This document shows, one piece after another, positions 43,858 to 45,625 of a stretch of 45,625 bases of DNA. The notes below the pieces were generated by a model that saw only the letters and a list, made by a program, of their open reading frames with translations, searched no databases and was not told the DNA's origin. The position numbers and the translations under genes were made by a program. Source of the stretch: Rhodobacter sp. (GTDB taxonomy: Bacteria > Pseudomonadota > Alphaproteobacteria > Rhodobacterales > Rhodobacteraceae); contig JAIYAE010000034.1 of NCBI GenBank assembly GCA_027489175.1, forward strand, positions 1 through 45,625, given 5' to 3'. Position 1 is the first letter of the stretch, and each line of letters opens with the position of its first letter.

Positions 43858-44651
43858 TCTTTGCGTCCTGCCGGCCAGTCATGGCCTTCTTCATGTCCGT
43901 CACGGGCCCACCGGTAGAGGGCGTCATAAAGTGCGATACCCGCATCAAGCTGTTGCAGGTCATCGTGATACATCCGTGACAAGCCGACCGACAGCGCCAG
44001 AAGCCCCGCGGCCTGGGGGGCCAAGTCATGCCGGTCGGTATCGGCCGCGCGGATCACCGTTGCCATCCGGTCAAGCGCCGGGCTGTGCAGCTGGAAGTCA
44101 TCCAGCAGCGTGTCAAACGTGCAGCGGTCTTCACGGTGACTGAACGGGACCCCTTCGATGTCAAAGGGAATCGCGCCGAAGCGGTCGGCGACGTCGGCCA
44201 CCTCGGCCGGGGCGACATACAGGAAGCGCGCCGTAGGGTCGATGAAGCGGCGGATCAACCAAGGGCAGGCGATGCGGTCGATCTTGGGCCGGTGCCGGGT
44301 GACCCATGGGGTGCCGGGCGCAGGCCGCACGCCAATCGGCGTCATCGGCAGGCCTGCGGCGACCCAGGTAAGGGTGCCGCCCTGCAAAACCTCGGCCTGC
44401 CAACCGGCGCTGCGCAGCCAGGCGGCTACCCCTTCAGAAAGCTTGCGGCCTTTGGTGCAGACGACGATGGCCCGGCCGGGCGGGCCGGTCAGCGTCTCAA
44501 GTGCGGTATGGGCCAGCCGCCGCGAGGTGGGAATGACCTGGGGCAGGGCGGCGACGTCATCTTCGACGCGGACGTCAAAGACGGTCGGGGCATCGGGGGT
44601 GCCGATCAGACGAAAGGCCTGGGCGGGGGTGATCTGGGAAAAACCGGGCAT
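43854..44651 (-). CDS. rhodanese-ChrB fusion protein
   Basis: A 265-residue two-domain protein: an N-terminal rhodanese (FDVRVEDDVAALPQV; active-site loop VVCTKGRKLSEG with Cys65) followed by the ChrB C-terminal domain (HRPKIDRIACPWLIRRFIDP; FSHREDRCTFDTLLDDF). ChrB domains control or assist chromate export. The start at 44651 (MPGFSQITPAQ) has AAGGA 8 nt upstream and fits homologues; ATG 44660 is the alternative. Operon with chrA. Confidence 0.88.
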   Translation of the reverse strand: MPGFSQITPAQAFRLIGTPDAPTVFDVRVEDDVAALPQVIPTSRRLAHTALETLTGPPGRAIVVCTKGRKLSEGVAAWLRSAGWQAEVLQGGTLTWVAAGLPMTPIGVRPAPGTPWVTRHRPKIDRIACPWLIRRFIDPTARFLYVAPAEVADVADRFGAIPFDIEGVPFSHREDRCTFDTLLDDFQLHSPALDRMATVIRAADTDRHDLAPQAAGLLALSVGLSRMYHDDLQQLDAGIALYDALYRWARDGHEEGHDWPAGRKE

Positions 44652-44766
44652 GGGGTGCATCCTTTGGCCAAGGGGTCAGGGATGCGACGCTTGGGCCGAA
44701 GCCTCACGGGGTGGACGCGGACCCCATGGGATTTGCCTAGGGGGTGGCGGGGGTTCGGTCAAGGGG

Positions 44767-45417
44767 TCAGCCGATGGGGTCGCCCAACTCTCGCAGCAGT
44801 TTGAGGCGCAGGGTTTCGGCATAGTCCTGCAGGCCGCGCGCGGTCATCACAAAGCCACCGGGGGTGATCACCCAACCGCGGTAGTAGCTGGTGACCGGGG
44901 CGGCGGGGCCGGGTTCCTCGATCGCGATGGCGTTGAGGGTGATGCCACTGGCGATGGCTTCGGACCTTGCCTTGGCATCGGTGAAGCCGGCGTTTTCCGG
45001 GCCGTCGCCGGAAATGTCGATGACTTGGGCCGTGCAGTCGGAAACGGCGGCGAACTGGGCGATGGCGAAGCGCAGCCCCTCACCTACCGCCGTGTCCGAC
45101 CCCTTGAAGGCGCGCGGCATCGCGGCCGCGCGGGCGGCGAAGGTGGTGACGGCCTCTGGCGTCAGCATCCGTTGCCAGGACAGGGACAGGGTCTGCTGCG
45201 CGGGGCCGGACCATTGGACGACCGCAAGGGCAACCTTGCCGCGCACCAGCGTCTCGGCCACGGTGGGGTCTGTCAGGGCGGTGGCAAGACCTTCGGCCTG
45301 CAGCCGGTAATCGGCGCTGTCGATAGAGCCGGAGACATCGATGGACAGAAGCAGCGCCGTCTCGCAGGCGAGGGCGGGTTGGGCGGTCAACCAGACAAGA
45401 AGGGCCGCGCGGAACAT
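44767..45417 (-). CDS. DUF1194 von Willebrand A domain protein
   Basis: A 216-residue exported protein: signal peptide (FRAALLVWLTAQPALA), then a VWA fold with the MIDAS metal motif DVSGSID and later DISGDGPENAG. DUF1194 proteins are common in Alphaproteobacteria; function unknown. The start is uncertain: ATG 45417 fits the signal peptide but has no clear ribosome site, and the frame stays open to 45483. It lies between the chr operon and tmRNA. Confidence 0.85.
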   Translation of the reverse strand: MFRAALLVWLTAQPALACETALLLSIDVSGSIDSADYRLQAEGLATALTDPTVAETLVRGKVALAVVQWSGPAQQTLSLSWQRMLTPEAVTTFAARAAAMPRAFKGSDTAVGEGLRFAIAQFAAVSDCTAQVIDISGDGPENAGFTDAKARSEAIASGITLNAIAIEEPGPAAPVTSYYRGWVITPGGFVMTARGLQDYAETLRLKLLRELGDPIG

Positions 45418-45516
45418 GGCCAAGGATGTGGCGGTCAGGGGGCAGATGGCAAGGGCATCCGAAACGATGACGGCGTCACCCATGGCGACGAGGAGGAGCG
45501 GCTTGGGGGGGAAGGT

Positions 45517-45625
45517 GCAGGTTTCTGTTGCCAGGTACCTGCGAACCCCGCCCTACGCGGCTAAGCGCAGGGGCTTAAGTTTCGATACCTCGAACTGCTT
45601 ACGCAGCCAGAGCCATCGGAGCACG
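45517..45625 (-). ncRNA. ssrA: tmRNA coding piece (partial, runs off the window)
   Basis: On the minus strand the last nine codons (45625-45599) read Arg-Ala-Pro-Met-Ala-Leu-Ala-Ala-stop, the C-terminus of an ssrA degradation tag; known Rhodobacter tags end RAPVALAA. The stop lies in a P5-like hairpin (CTGC/GCAG, then CTC/GAG across a 3-nt loop). About 60 nt further down is another hairpin (GCAGGT/ACCTGC, 45517-45542), which I take as near the 3' end. Alphaproteobacterial tmRNA is encoded as a circularly permuted two-piece gene with the coding piece last; the acceptor piece would lie to the right, outside the window. The 3' boundary is approximate. Confidence 0.82.

Noticed and set aside
44158..45564. 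468-codon plus-strand frame over the chr and DUF1194 genes
   Set aside because: Gly/Arg-rich shadow that also runs through the tmRNA region; no family features.
1..45625. CRISPR array, tRNA or rRNA genes, IS elements, prophage
   Set aside because: No regularly spaced direct repeats, tRNA T-arm patterns, transposase or integrase frames were recognised; the palindrome arrays lack spacers.

Overview
The window is about 45.6 kb of high-GC chromosomal DNA from an alphaproteobacterium, almost certainly a member of the Rhodobacterales (Rhodobacter/Gemmobacter/Paracoccus-like). The evidence is a set of lineage-typical genes: the F-ATPase zeta inhibitor family (DUF1476), DUF4169 beside fumC, a small PRAI-annotated protein, split-methionine-synthase parts and DUF1638. 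A tmRNA tag frame ending RAPMALAA sits at the right edge. No insertion sequence, prophage, integrase, CRISPR array or rRNA/tRNA gene was recognised. The only RNA gene seen is the partial tmRNA.

Layout. 1-9.2 kb: the distal dcw cluster (ddl-ftsQ-ftsA, then ftsZ) with a strong terminator, followed by lpxC, bamD, recN and a 53-residue DUF3563-like protein. 9.2-16 kb: an FAD-linked oxidase, purQ, a DctB/DctD-type two-component pair whose regulator lacks the GAFTGA sigma-54 contact loop, and a hypothetical exported/membrane protein preceded by what looks like a decayed paralogue. 16-24 kb: a MipA/OmpV outer membrane protein, a 472-bp leader region, RNase E (rne) with a His/Asp-rich insertion, a TusA-like protein, CcdA, and a membrane-anchored alpha/beta hydrolase-like protein translationally coupled to a cytochrome P450. 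24-30.5 kb: a complete tripartite tricarboxylate transporter (tctCBA), an orphan periplasmic binding protein, and a divergent TctD/TctE two-component system. 30.5-34.5 kb: purS and purC, separated by a MarR-regulator/pseudo-receiver/metallo-beta-lactamase operon, then a hypothetical protein and the ATPase zeta subunit.

34.8-39.3 kb: a small hypothetical protein, then a homocysteine methyltransferase (bmt), a PA0069-type radical SAM protein, a corrinoid protein, a small two-helix membrane protein and DUF1638. Several of these look like the parts of a split MetH. 39.2-42.5 kb: small regulators, DUF4169, fumC, a SAM-dependent methyltransferase and the ClpXP adaptor sspB. 42.6-45.6 kb: chrA with a rhodanese-ChrB fusion, a DUF1194 von Willebrand A protein, and the coding piece of tmRNA on the minus strand.

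Four intergenic gaps carry clusters of back-to-back perfect or near-perfect palindromes (24033, 28271, 36291, 39493) that share modules and flip orientation; they form a local repeat family. The strongest leads are these arrays, the GAFTGA-less DctD, the orphan binding protein wired between tctCBA and tctDE, the split methionine synthase neighbourhood with DUF1638, and the closeness of sspB and tmRNA. I did not see a clearly new defence or mobile system.
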